Of a stretch of 59,846 nucleotides of DNA, positions 1-9,196 are shown one piece after another (within the stretch, counting starts at the first letter, position 1; the number at the start of each line of letters is the position of its first letter). The notes below the pieces were generated by a model, which was given only the letters and a program-made list of their open reading frames with translations, searched no databases and had not been told where the DNA came from. The stretch spans positions 1 through 59,846 of the forward strand of contig CAMBEI010000009.1 of NCBI GenBank assembly GCA_945865645.1, read 5' to 3'. This stretch comes from Chitinophaga pinensis (GTDB lineage: Bacteria > Bacteroidota > Bacteroidia > Chitinophagales > Chitinophagaceae). Both the position numbers and the translations under genes were made by a program.

Positions 1-263
1 GGTTATATTTTATTGTTTTAGGTTACTTTGTAAAGTAAAGGAAAATTTGTTATCTGGGCTTTACAAAATATCAAGTGTTAAGTAAAATATTTTTGATAAA
101 GCAATTAGGTAGCGGCAGTTTAACAAGTACAAAAATATTAAAAATAGCTAAAATGAAGGGAAATGTCGAGTTCCCATTTTTTAACATATTAACATTTATG
201 CACGGCAGCAAACTATTTCTTTAAAATAAGCGTTATTATTGTATAAGTTAAATTAGATATAAA

Positions 264-2810
264 ATGGATAATAATTTTTCAGCACAGGTTAAAGAGGTCA
301 TCTCTTATAGCAGAGAAGAGGCATTAAGATTAGGTAATGATTTTATTGGAACAGAACATTTGGTATTGGGTTTAATCAGAGATGGAGAAAATGCAGCTGT
401 TAAAATATTAAAATCTCTTAATATTGATATCTTCGAACTACGTAAAGAAATAGAAATTGCTGTTAAAGATAAAACGGGGAAAAATATTGCGAATATTAAT
501 TCTCTTCCTTTAACCAAACAGGCGGAAAAAGTAATTCGAATTACAGTGTTGGAGGCTAAGGCGCATAAAAGTCCCCAGGTTGAGTGTGAGCATTTAATGC
601 TTTCTATCTTAAAAAATAAAGAAAATATTGCAACTCAAATTTTAAATCAGTTTGATGTAGATTATGATATATTTAAAAATGAATTAAGTTTTGTATCCCG
701 TAATCCACCTACAGCCGAATTTAATGATGAGGGGGAAGAAGATTTTGATGAGGATAGAAAACAATATGGGACCTCTAAATCTCAACGCCCAGGTACAACT
801 AGCCAACCCAAAACAAAAACACCTGTACTCGATAATTTTGGTAGAGATATTACCCGCCTTGCAGAGAATGGTTCTTTAGATCCTATTGTTGGTAGAGAAA
901 CAGAAATTGAACGGGTTTCTCAAATTTTATCTCGTCGCAAAAAAAATAATCCCATTTTAATAGGAGAACCAGGCGTTGGTAAAACAGCTATTGTAGAAGG
1001 ATTGGCTTTGCGAATTGTACAACGAAAAGTGTCTCGAATTTTGTTTGATAAAAGAGTGGTTAGCTTAGATTTAGCTGCATTGGTTGCCGGTACAAAATAT
1101 CGCGGCCAGTTTGAAGAAAGGATGAAAGCCATCATGACTGAACTAGAAAAAAATAGGGATGTAATTTTATTTATTGATGAAATACATACCATCGTAGGTG
1201 CCGGTGGTGCCAGTGGGTCATTAGATGCTTCCAATATTTTTAAGCCTGCATTGGCAAGAGGCGAGCTGCAATGCATAGGCGCATCTACCTTAGATGAGTA
1301 TCGTATGCATATTGAAAAAGATGGAGGACTCGATCGTCGTTTTCAAAAAGTACTTGTAGAACAACCTTCAGTAGAAGAAACTATTGAAATTTTAAATAAT
1401 ATTAAAAGTAAATACGAAGATTATCATAACGTAACTTATAGCCAAGAAGCTATTGAAGCCTGCGTAAAACTGAGCGATCGTTATATGACCGATCGATTAC
1501 TGCCCGATAAAGCAATTGATGTACTAGACGAAGTGGGAGCTAGAAAACATATTAAAAATATTAACGTTCCAGAAGAAATTCTTGACCTAGAAAAAAAGAT
1601 AGAAGATATTAAACTGAAAAAAAATAAAGTAGTAAAAAGTCAACGATTTGAAGAAGCTGCTTCTTTAAGGGATACAGAAAAACGTTTGCAAGAAGATATG
1701 GAGATTGCAAAAAATACCTGGGAAGAAGAAAGCAAACAAAAACGTTTTCCTATTGAAGAAGAGGATATTGCCGAAGTGGTTTGTATGATGACGGGTATTC
1801 CTGTTAAAAGAATGGTGCAGGCAGAAACAGAAAAATTACGCCGGATGGCCGTCGATTTACAGGGAGCCGTAGTAGGACAAAATGAAGCCATTTCAAAAGT
1901 AGTAAAAGCGATACAACGCAATAGGGTAGGGCTAAAAGATCCTAAAAAACCAATTGGCACTTTTATTTTCCTAGGTCCAACAGGCGTAGGTAAAACAGAA
2001 TTAGCTCGGTCACTCGCTAGGCATATGTTTGACAGCGATGATTCACTAATAAGGATTGATATGAGTGAATACATGGAGAAATTTACCGTAAGTCGTTTGA
2101 TAGGTGCACCTCCGGGATATGTAGGTTATGAAGAGGGTGGGCAACTAACAGAAAAAGTGCGTCGTAAACCTTATTGTGTAATTCTACTTGATGAAATTGA
2201 AAAAGCACATCCAGATATTTATAATATATTATTACAGGTATTAGACGATGGGCAACTAACAGATGGAATGGGACGAAAAGTAGATTTTAAAAATACCATG
2301 ATCATCATGACATCTAATATTGGTGCTCGTCAACTGAAAGATTTTGGCGATGGCGTAGGTTTTGCTACTGCCAACAGAATGGAAAATGTAGATGAAAATA
2401 ATAAAGCAGTAATTGAAAAAGCTTTGAAACGTACTTTTAGTCCCGAGTTTTTAAATAGAATTGATGATGTGGTTGTATTTAATTCACTTAGTAAGGACAA
2501 TATTTTTGAAATTATTGATATCGTAATGCAAGGTGTATCCAAACGCTTAACTAACTTAGGTTTATTTATGGAATTGAGCCCTGCAGCTAAAATTTTTATT
2601 GCCGAAAAAGGCCATGATGCACAGTTTGGAGCAAGACCACTACACCGCGCCATACAAAAATATCTGGAAGATCCATTGGCAGAAGAGATTTTAAATATGA
2701 ATATAAAAAATGGTGATGTGATGCTTGCTGAATTAGATGAAACAGGTGAAAAAATTAAATTTATTTTAAAAAAAGAAGAAAAGAAAAAAGAAAAAAAATC
2801 TGAAGCATAG
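264..2810 (+). CDS. clpC: ATP-dependent Clp protease ATP-binding subunit ClpC
   Basis: This 848-residue AAA+ unfoldase feeds substrates to the ClpP protease in the cytoplasm. The N-terminal Clp_N double repeat spans about residues 1-145 and is followed by an acidic linker. The first AAA+ module has Walker A GEPGVGKT at 234-241 and Walker B ILFIDE at 301-306. A coiled middle domain carries a UVR-type segment (around KSQRFEEAASLRDTEKRL), which marks ClpC rather than ClpA or ClpB. The second AAA+ module has Walker A GPTGVGKT at 571-578 and ends in the usual ClpB-D2-small C-terminal domain with GARPLHRAIQ. The length is normal for ClpC. The tail is a Lys/Glu-rich run. clpP is not nearby. The ATG at 264 gives a complete N domain. 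It appears monocistronic, with a strong terminator just downstream. Confidence 0.97.
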   Translation: MDNNFSAQVKEVISYSREEALRLGNDFIGTEHLVLGLIRDGENAAVKILKSLNIDIFELRKEIEIAVKDKTGKNIANINSLPLTKQAEKVIRITVLEAKAHKSPQVECEHLMLSILKNKENIATQILNQFDVDYDIFKNELSFVSRNPPTAEFNDEGEEDFDEDRKQYGTSKSQRPGTTSQPKTKTPVLDNFGRDITRLAENGSLDPIVGRETEIERVSQILSRRKKNNPILIGEPGVGKTAIVEGLALRIVQRKVSRILFDKRVVSLDLAALVAGTKYRGQFEERMKAIMTELEKNRDVILFIDEIHTIVGAGGASGSLDASNIFKPALARGELQCIGASTLDEYRMHIEKDGGLDRRFQKVLVEQPSVEETIEILNNIKSKYEDYHNVTYSQEAIEACVKLSDRYMTDRLLPDKAIDVLDEVGARKHIKNINVPEEILDLEKKIEDIKLKKNKVVKSQRFEEAASLRDTEKRLQEDMEIAKNTWEEESKQKRFPIEEEDIAEVVCMMTGIPVKRMVQAETEKLRRMAVDLQGAVVGQNEAISKVVKAIQRNRVGLKDPKKPIGTFIFLGPTGVGKTELARSLARHMFDSDDSLIRIDMSEYMEKFTVSRLIGAPPGYVGYEEGGQLTEKVRRKPYCVILLDEIEKAHPDIYNILLQVLDDGQLTDGMGRKVDFKNTMIIMTSNIGARQLKDFGDGVGFATANRMENVDENNKAVIEKALKRTFSPEFLNRIDDVVVFNSLSKDNIFEIIDIVMQGVSKRLTNLGLFMELSPAAKIFIAEKGHDAQFGARPLHRAIQKYLEDPLAEEILNMNIKNGDVMLAELDETGEKIKFILKKEEKKKEKKSEA

Positions 2811-2834
2811 TAGTAACTACATAAAATAGTCATT

Positions 2835-2875
2835 AATTAAATAGTTGTATTAATATACAACTATTTAATTTTTAT
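2835..2875 (+). terminator. Intrinsic terminator after clpC
   Basis: A perfect 16-bp inverted repeat (arm AATTAAATAGTTGTAT and its complement, loop TAAT) lies about 25 bases after the clpC stop and runs into a T-rich stretch. This is the classical intrinsic terminator layout. Confidence 0.8.
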
Positions 2876-2905
2876 TATTGCATAGTTTTATTGAATTTTA
2901 TAATC

Positions 2906-3583
2906 ATGAATAATATTATCATCACAATAGATGGCTACTCTGCATGTGGTAAAAGTACCCTGGCTAAACAGCTGGCAAAAAAGCTTGGGTATGTTTATGT
3001 AGATAGTGGCGCTATGTACCGTGCCGTTACTTTACATTTTCTACGCAATCACATAGACTGTACAAACACAGCTGAAGTAATAAGTACATTGAATAATATT
3101 ACAATAGAATTTAAATTTAATGATCATGCCCAACAGTCGGAAATTTATTTAAATGACGAAAATGTGGAGTATTTGATTAGAAATTTAGTAATAGCTGAAA
3201 AAGTAAGCGAGGTGGCTAGCATTAAGGAAGTACGATCATTTGCAGTAGCTCAACAACAAAAAATTGGCGAAAAAAAAGGAATCGTTATGGATGGGAGAGA
3301 TATTGGCACTACCGTTTTTCCTAATGCAGAGCTGAAAATATTTATGATAGCTGATATTACCGTAAGGTCTGAAAGAAGGTTTGTTGAATTATTTAATAAA
3401 AACCCAAATATTACAATAGAAGAAGTTGAATCCAATCTAGAAATGCGCGACTATACAGATTCTAATAGGGAGATAAGTCCTTTACGTAAAGCAGTTGATG
3501 CAATTGAAATTGACAATACTTTTTTAAGTATAGATCAGCAATTAGACATTGCCACCCAATTAACAACAGAAAAGCTGCAATAA
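2906..3583 (+). CDS. cmk: Cytidylate kinase
   Basis: It phosphorylates CMP and dCMP to the diphosphates in pyrimidine nucleotide salvage and supply. The P-loop GYSACGKSTLAKQLAKK sits at the N terminus. It is followed by the YVDSGAMYRAVT nucleotide-binding motif and by MDGRDIGTTVFPNA, which is diagnostic of CMP kinases. A downstream DSNREISPL segment is also typical. The protein is 225 residues, the usual length. A TTG at 2891 would add five residues, but the ATG at 2906 places the first beta strand correctly. It is convergent with ispH. No clear terminator is seen between the two genes. Confidence 0.95.
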   Translation: MNNIIITIDGYSACGKSTLAKQLAKKLGYVYVDSGAMYRAVTLHFLRNHIDCTNTAEVISTLNNITIEFKFNDHAQQSEIYLNDENVEYLIRNLVIAEKVSEVASIKEVRSFAVAQQQKIGEKKGIVMDGRDIGTTVFPNAELKIFMIADITVRSERRFVELFNKNPNITIEEVESNLEMRDYTDSNREISPLRKAVDAIEIDNTFLSIDQQLDIATQLTTEKLQ

Positions 3584-3801
3584 TCTCGTTTTATATATTT
3601 TTTCAAAAACTATCTTTCAAAAACGAAACTATGTACAAACTAAAGTCTACATTAGTTTTTACGACGTACAATACATGCTAAAAATCAATGATGGGCAATC
3701 TACTAAAACATCAAATTTTTATATGGTTAAATAATAAATAATACAAAGTAGTAATCTCAAAATTTAGATATTCAAGTAAATTAGGTCTTGAATTTAGGGG
3801 A

Positions 3802-5025
3802 TTATTTTTTTAAATTTTTTATTAATTCTTCGATTGTAGTGGACGTATCGAAAAATGAAATTAATTTATTAATAACACCTTCAATCAAAGCATCAGGACA
3901 GCTTGCTCCACTAGTCATTAATATTTTTAATGTATTTTTTTTGGGAAGAAAATCTGTAGTTGTTATTTCAGTTTTATTATAATAGTGGCATATCGATTTT
4001 TTTGAAATTATCTTTTCTTCATCATTAATGAAATAAGTAGGCAATTTTGCTTCACATAATTCTACCAAATGGGCGGTATTGCTGCTATTGTAACCCCCAA
4101 CTACAATGGCTAAGTCTGCTTCTATATCAAGTAATCCATACACAGCCGATTGATTGTCGAGTGTGGCATAGCATAAAGTGTCTCTGGTGTCAGCAAATCG
4201 TTCTTCAATGTTGCTATCATCCAAACTATATTTTTTTAACATTACGGCTTTTAGAAAATCAGAAATTTTCTGAGTGTCACTTGCCAGCATCGTTGTTTGA
4301 TTAACAACACCAATACGATCAAGATCTTTGGTAATATCAAAGTTATATGAGCACTTGTCCGCAAATTCTGCGCTGAAACTATCCCCATTTTTATCCCCAG
4401 TAATATATTTACTTAAAGCGATGGCATCTTCCATGTTCTTTACAATGATTGTTGCCGTATGTGCAGATGTATGAGAAAAAGTAGCTCTCGTTTCTTCATG
4501 CGAAGGTTTACCATGTAACACTACGGTATATTTATTTTTAGCAATCTGCTCACTCCTGTTCCAAACCTTTTCTACAAAGGGACAAGTAGTATTATAAGTA
4601 TGTGAAGAAATACCAATTTCAGTAAGTTTTTTTTCAATAGCCAACGTAGTACCAAACGCAGGAATAATTACAATGTCATCTTTAGATAAAGTTTCAAAAG
4701 GAATAACTTGATTTCCATTTGTATCTTGTAAAAACTGAACCCCTTTTTTTAGCAAATCGGCATTTACCTGAGGATTGTGAATCATTTCACTTAATAAAAA
4801 AATGCGCTTACCCACATTCTCCTCTATAGTACGAAAAGCGATCTCTATTGCATTTTCTACTCCATAACAAAATCCAAAATGGCGAGCAAGGTAAATTTGT
4901 ATCGAACCAAAATCAAGTAGGGTAGCACTAAAATCTTTTTTCAATTTATCAAGTCCTTTGCGTTTATTTTTTATAGCAGCAATTAACGGACTACGGTAAA
5001 TAATGGGAACTGTAAATTGTTTCAT
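3802..5025 (-). CDS. ispH: 4-hydroxy-3-methylbut-2-enyl diphosphate reductase
   Basis: This is the last enzyme of the MEP isoprenoid pathway, a 4Fe-4S reductase producing IPP and DMAPP. The three cluster cysteines are visible: C53 in GFCYGVENA, C148 in NTTCPFVEK and C285 in DTLCYATLDNQ. HGKPSHEET and the substrate-binding NSSNT motif (about 313-317) are also present. At 407 residues it is longer than E. coli IspH (about 316). The extra length is an N-terminal stretch of about 45 residues and insertions typical of Bacteroidota homologues. The ATG at 5025 is chosen over a start at 5046 because the upstream codons overlap a -7-like promoter element. Confidence 0.95.
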   Translation of the reverse strand: MKQFTVPIIYRSPLIAAIKNKRKGLDKLKKDFSATLLDFGSIQIYLARHFGFCYGVENAIEIAFRTIEENVGKRIFLLSEMIHNPQVNADLLKKGVQFLQDTNGNQVIPFETLSKDDIVIIPAFGTTLAIEKKLTEIGISSHTYNTTCPFVEKVWNRSEQIAKNKYTVVLHGKPSHEETRATFSHTSAHTATIIVKNMEDAIALSKYITGDKNGDSFSAEFADKCSYNFDITKDLDRIGVVNQTTMLASDTQKISDFLKAVMLKKYSLDDSNIEERFADTRDTLCYATLDNQSAVYGLLDIEADLAIVVGGYNSSNTAHLVELCEAKLPTYFINDEEKIISKKSICHYYNKTEITTTDFLPKKNTLKILMTSGASCPDALIEGVINKLISFFDTSTTIEELIKNLKK

Positions 5026-5043
5026 GATAAAGTATAACAACCA

Positions 5044-5051
5044 CAAAGGTA
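5044..5051 (-). promoter_or_regulatory. Bacteroidota -7 promoter element upstream of ispH
   Basis: Read on the minus strand this is TACCTTTG, a match to TAnnTTTG, 18 bases before the ispH ATG. No convincing TTTG -33 box is found at the right distance, so only the -7 half is supported. Confidence 0.4.
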
Positions 5052-5154
5052 CATTGTTGAGGGCAAAATATTTGTAATGTTCAATTACAAAAGGCAGTCC
5101 TTAATTTTGGTGTTACAAAATTTTAATTAAGATCAATAAAGCAATGGTAGAAAA

Positions 5155-5196
5155 TAAATAAAAAAGGGCATCCAATTTAGAATGTCCTTTTTATTT
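5155..5196 (-). terminator. Intrinsic terminator after the HtrA protease gene
   Basis: On the minus strand, AAAAAGGaCAT and ATGcCCTTTTTT form an imperfect stem around an AT-rich loop, ending in a T tract about a dozen bases after the protease stop codon. Confidence 0.7.
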
Positions 5197-5207
5197 AAAA
5201 TATTTTA

Positions 5208-6743
5208 TTATTCTTCCTCTAAAGAAATAGGATATTCATATATGCCATCATAACCTGGATAAAATCCGGTGATGGTAATATTTTTATTTTTTCCTACAAC
5301 AGCTTTCATTTCATCTATGCTCTTTATTTCTTTATCATTTATTTTCAAAATGATAAAGCCATCTTTCATCCTAGTTTGATCGTTTAGCGCACCTTCATTT
5401 ATCTTTTTTACAATTACTCCTCCAGTAACGCCGTAATCTTTTGCTTTTTTCGAATCCATAGTACTAAAATCAGCACCTAGTTTTTCCAGCGTCTCTTCAG
5501 TTTTTACAATTTCATAATTACCTGCTTTATTTTTCAGGGTAACCAAAGTTGTATTCTCTTTGCCATTTCTTGTGTAAGTAACTGGTATTTTATCACCTGG
5601 TTTTAGTCTACTGATATAGCCCTCAATTTCGCCACCACTAGTAATTTCTTTATCGCTTATCTTTTTAAGAACATCCCCTTTTCTAATACCTGCTTCATAA
5701 GCGCCGCCATCTTTAAATACATCAGATATATAAATTCCTTCTAAACCTGTAGGAATACTTAATCGCTTTTTTTCGGCCTCATTCAAATCGCTTGCATTTA
5801 TAAAAGTTATTCCTAAAAATCCTCTTTGTACGGTTCCAAATTTAATCAGGTCATCAATAACTTTTTTTACAATATTAACAGGAATAGCATACGAGTAACC
5901 GGAGTAGTATCCAGTAGGGGAAGCTATGGCTGAATTTATACCTATAAGCTCTCCATTTGTATTAATTAGAGCCCCGCCGCTATTGCCCATATTTACGGCA
6001 GCATCAGTTTGTATAAACGATTCTACTCCAGTATTTATGTTGCCTTTCTTATCCTTATTTAAACCAAGCGTTCTCGCTTTGGCACTAATGATACCAGCAG
6101 TTACTGTTGTTTCTAAATTTAATGGGTAACCAATAGCCAACACCCATTGACCAATTTTTAATTCATCTGAATTTCCATATAATAAAAATGGTAATCCAGC
6201 AGCTTCAATTTTAATAACCGATAAATCATAAGAAGCATCTGTGCCAATTACTTTTGCTTTATAGTTTTTTTTGTTACTCAGTGTAACCGTAATCTCATCT
6301 GCATTTTCAACTACATGGTTATTTGTTACAATATAGCCATCATCACTAATTATTACACCCGATCCACTTGCTTTTTGTTCGGGAATAATTCCCTGTCTTC
6401 TGCCACCAAAAAACTGTTCCATCATATCATCACCAAAAATATCACTGAAAGGATTGCTGGGTTGATTTTTTGGTAAATTATTATTTATCTGTTTGGCATT
6501 TGTTTTGGTTTTAATATGTACAACTGTTGGGGATGCTAGTTTGGCTGGCACAGTAAAATCAAGGAGATTCCCCGAAGTTGTATTGTCTGCTAATCCTGCA
6601 TATTTATAGTTACTAGGAACAAACCCATTAAGCTGCCCAGCATAAGTGTTATTTTTTTTAGTGATTGCAGTGTGAGCCAAAATTACACCAAGTGTAGTAA
6701 CTGTACTAATACTAATGGTGAGTAAAATTTGTTTCCATTTCAT
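5208..6743 (-). CDS. Periplasmic serine protease/chaperone of the DegP/HtrA (Do) family
   Basis: It degrades or refolds damaged envelope proteins in the periplasm. An N-terminal hydrophobic segment (about residues 5-25) is a signal peptide or anchor. The trypsin-like domain holds the catalytic triad H143 (TNNHVVEN), D173 (SYDLSVIKI) and S255 (GNSGGAL). Two PDZ-like regions follow. The first is around 310-400 (GLEGIYISDVFKDGGAYEAG) and a second, more divergent one is at about 425-510. At 511 residues it has the two-PDZ DegP/DegQ length. DegP and DegQ cannot be separated from sequence alone. It is a single gene with its own terminator. Confidence 0.93.
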   Translation of the reverse strand: MKWKQILLTISISTVTTLGVILAHTAITKKNNTYAGQLNGFVPSNYKYAGLADNTTSGNLLDFTVPAKLASPTVVHIKTKTNAKQINNNLPKNQPSNPFSDIFGDDMMEQFFGGRRQGIIPEQKASGSGVIISDDGYIVTNNHVVENADEITVTLSNKKNYKAKVIGTDASYDLSVIKIEAAGLPFLLYGNSDELKIGQWVLAIGYPLNLETTVTAGIISAKARTLGLNKDKKGNINTGVESFIQTDAAVNMGNSGGALINTNGELIGINSAIASPTGYYSGYSYAIPVNIVKKVIDDLIKFGTVQRGFLGITFINASDLNEAEKKRLSIPTGLEGIYISDVFKDGGAYEAGIRKGDVLKKISDKEITSGGEIEGYISRLKPGDKIPVTYTRNGKENTTLVTLKNKAGNYEIVKTEETLEKLGADFSTMDSKKAKDYGVTGGVIVKKINEGALNDQTRMKDGFIILKINDKEIKSIDEMKAVVGKNKNITITGFYPGYDGIYEYPISLEEE

Positions 6744-6940
6744 TATTAACTTTTTTATTTTTTTAAATTTTAGTAAAATATTATTTATTAAATACGTTTT
6801 TTATTTTATCAATATCAACCTTTTTTTACAAAATAACAAAGCTATTTCAATATGTTATTTACCAACTACCACCTTTAACAATTAATTAGTAAAAGTAATA
6901 TAATTAAAAAAGTTTAAGCCAAAAATTTTGTAACCATTTT

Positions 6941-7969
6941 TTAACTATCTTTTTGTAAAAATGTGTGTGTGGGGGATAAAGCTAACAAAAATTCCATCGT
7001 ATCCAAACCATCTGCATATTGCATTAAGGATGGCTTTTGTGCTTGTCCAAAGCCGATGCCAGCATAACCACAAATACATTGTATGTCTTCATTACCATGT
7101 AAAAGATTAATTACCGTTTTTTTATCGGTATAAAAGCTGTAATTGAGCTGACTTATGGCCGTAAAAAGAGATTCATTTTCGAGTAATAAACTACTACCGT
7201 TTGTCATATAAAAAACGTTATTTAGCAAAGCGATGGAGAGTTGGTAGTCATAATTATTTTTAAATTTATGATGGTCTTTAAAATATATATATTTATCAAA
7301 AGCCTTCAACAGTGGTACAAAATCATAGCCAACGGGCACATATATTTTGGTAATATTTCGGCATCCTAGGCCAAAGTATTGATGTACATCATTCGATAGT
7401 AGATCAAGCTCTTCCATAGTTTCGGTGCCAGCTAAAATTGCTACGGCTGTTCGGTTTCTACGAATAATATTGGGATATTTTGAAAAATACTGTTCAAAAT
7501 ACCTGGCCGAATTATTACTTCCTGTTGCGATATAGCCATCGCAACCTTTTAGTAATTCAGAAAATAGGATATAATTCTTTAATGCCGGTTCCCAATTAAT
7601 CATGGTATTAACCAGGTGTGTTAGCAAAATATCATCTTTTGAAGACAATTTAATAGTTTGCTTATGGCCGCTAATAAACACCGTTAAAAAATCGTGGAAC
7701 CCTACTAATGGTATATTGCCTGCCATAACAATGCCTATATTTTTTCCTCCAATATAATCATCTAGATGGTAATTTGATATCCATTCTTCTAGCTTTTCTT
7801 TCTGTAAAAATTCTGAGCAAATGGCATCTACAGCCAATTCAATAAAAGGTAGGGTAAACCATCCATTATGAAAAGAAGCTTTTGTTTTAATATTTTGCCA
7901 TTCTTCCTCATTAGTTATTAGGTATTTTCGTAAACGCTGTAATATTTCAATTCGTTTTTGTAAATTCAT
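6941..7969 (-). CDS. LuxC-like acyl-CoA reductase
   Basis: The protein resembles the LuxC/acyl-CoA reductase family, which reduces acyl-CoA or acyl-protein thioesters to aldehydes with NADPH. Recognisable parts are the central VMAGNIPLVGFHDFL segment, the DGYIATGSNNSARYF region and FGLGCRNITKIYVP, where a Gly-Cys-Arg-Asn supplies the expected catalytic cysteine. The C-terminal GFGQAQKPSL also fits. It is 342 residues from the ATG at 7969. A start at 8020 would add 17 residues but run into the divergent promoter region. It is divergent, 62 bp away, from a two-cluster ferredoxin. No luxD or luxE partner is seen, so bioluminescence is not implied. The physiological substrate is unknown. Confidence 0.8.
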   Translation of the reverse strand: MNLQKRIEILQRLRKYLITNEEEWQNIKTKASFHNGWFTLPFIELAVDAICSEFLQKEKLEEWISNYHLDDYIGGKNIGIVMAGNIPLVGFHDFLTVFISGHKQTIKLSSKDDILLTHLVNTMINWEPALKNYILFSELLKGCDGYIATGSNNSARYFEQYFSKYPNIIRRNRTAVAILAGTETMEELDLLSNDVHQYFGLGCRNITKIYVPVGYDFVPLLKAFDKYIYFKDHHKFKNNYDYQLSIALLNNVFYMTNGSSLLLENESLFTAISQLNYSFYTDKKTVINLLHGNEDIQCICGYAGIGFGQAQKPSLMQYADGLDTMEFLLALSPTHTFLQKDS

Positions 7970-8031
7970 CTTGTTTTTATTAATTTGCACTTGATTTCCA
8001 TATGGAGATTTTACCCACAAAATTACGATAG

Positions 8032-8379
8032 ATGGCTATTAAAATCACAGAAGAATGTATAAACTGCGGTGCCTGCGAGCCCGAATGTCCAAATAACGCT
8101 ATTTACGAGGGGGGTGTTGAGTGGTCTGTATCTGATGGTACTACAGTAAAAGGTATGTTTACTTTAATGGATGGCACTCAGGTTGATGCTAATCAACGCC
8201 AGGCACCTGTTAGCATGGATCTTTATTACATTACGCCTAATAAATGCACCGAGTGTCAGGGATTTCATGAAGAACCTCAGTGTGCGGCCGTTTGTCCGGT
8301 AGATTGTTGTGTATCTGATGACTTGTATGTTGAAACCGTAGATGAATTAGCGGCAAAGAAAGATAAAATGCACATTTAA
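8032..8379 (+). CDS. Ferredoxin with two 4Fe-4S clusters
   Basis: This small 115-residue electron carrier has two cysteine clusters. The first is CINCGACEPECP near the N terminus. The second is CTECQGFHEEPQCAAVCP with a preceding long insertion of about 45 residues (about 30-75). The second cluster has a widened CxxCx(8)CxxxC spacing, as in the Chromatium vinosum/Allochromatium ferredoxin type. It ends with an acidic/lysine tail. It is transcribed away from the acyl-CoA reductase, and a shared intergenic control region of 62 bp suggests they may be coregulated. The redox partner is not known. Confidence 0.9.
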   Translation: MAIKITEECINCGACEPECPNNAIYEGGVEWSVSDGTTVKGMFTLMDGTQVDANQRQAPVSMDLYYITPNKCTECQGFHEEPQCAAVCPVDCCVSDDLYVETVDELAAKKDKMHI

Positions 8380-8632
8380 TCGGATATGTATTTACAAGAG
8401 ATTAAATAAACACGTACAACAGGTATTAAGGCTTCTTAGACGGTTTTTTATCCATTCTAATAAGTATTATCCTTTCAACCCGTGTTAATAGTGTAATCCT
8501 TGGCTATTCGTTTTAATCCTTTCAATACTTGTCAATTCTCTACCACAAATATTATTACTAATTAGGTCGTTTATATTTAAAAATACGTCCACCTTTTTAA
8601 TCCCACCTTATTTTATTTTATTATATTGTAGC

Positions 8633-9112
8633 ATGAATAAACTTTTATTTTTTTGTATTTCATTATTACCCCTTCTCTCATGTAATAATGCCACAAAAAA
8701 AGAGGTGCAGCCCGATGCTTTTGCCAAAATGGAAATGTTGAATGCCGATAGGGAGTTTTCTAAAATGAGTGAAAAAAAAGGAATGAAAACTGCTTTTATT
8801 GAATACTTAGATAGTAACGGGGTGTTGCTTCGATCCAATAAATTGCCCATAGCAGGAGCCGATGCTATAGATTTTCTTATTCAACAAAATGATAGCGATT
8901 ATACACTTACCTGGGAGCCTAAAAACGGCGTTATTGCTAAATCAGGCGAGTTGGGTTATACGTATGGGGTATACGCAATTAGACCTTTAACAAAAGACAC
9001 AGTTATTTACGGCACCTATGTTAACATCTGGAAAAAAGATATTAAAGGAATTTGGAAATATGTTTTAGACAGCAATAATGAAGGAATAGGGAATAATAAA
9101 GATGTACCGTAA
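8633..9112 (+). CDS. Lipoprotein with DUF4440/NTF2-like fold
   Basis: This 159-residue lipoprotein has a lipobox LLSC (Cys about residue 17) after a short hydrophobic signal. The mature part begins with an ADREFSKMSEKKGMKTAF helix typical of DUF4440/SnoaL-like proteins. The strands that follow include GYTYGVYAI and GTYVNIWKKD, as in the NTF2-like cone fold. The molecular function is unknown. Such proteins are common in Bacteroidota and may bind small ligands. It lies alone in front of ddl with an 84-bp gap. The 253 bp before it (8380-8632) hold two loosely similar CCTTTCAA segments and nothing else recognisable. Confidence 0.75.
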   Translation: MNKLLFFCISLLPLLSCNNATKKEVQPDAFAKMEMLNADREFSKMSEKKGMKTAFIEYLDSNGVLLRSNKLPIAGADAIDFLIQQNDSDYTLTWEPKNGVIAKSGELGYTYGVYAIRPLTKDTVIYGTYVNIWKKDIKGIWKYVLDSNNEGIGNNKDVP

Positions 9113-9196
9113 TATGCGGTAACATTTATTAACATGTTAAATGTATAAACCTTAATCTATATTTCGTTTCTTTGTGAAATAATTTTTAATAACCAA

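Noticed and set aside
2330..2833. Minus-strand ORF of 167 codons antisense to clpC
   Set aside because: A low-complexity Phe/Ser-rich translation, as expected from the reverse of an AT-rich, Lys-rich coding region.
8380..8632. Two CCTTTCAA segments as a possible CRISPR-like repeat
   Set aside because: Only two imperfect copies about 55 bp apart, with no further units and no cas genes.
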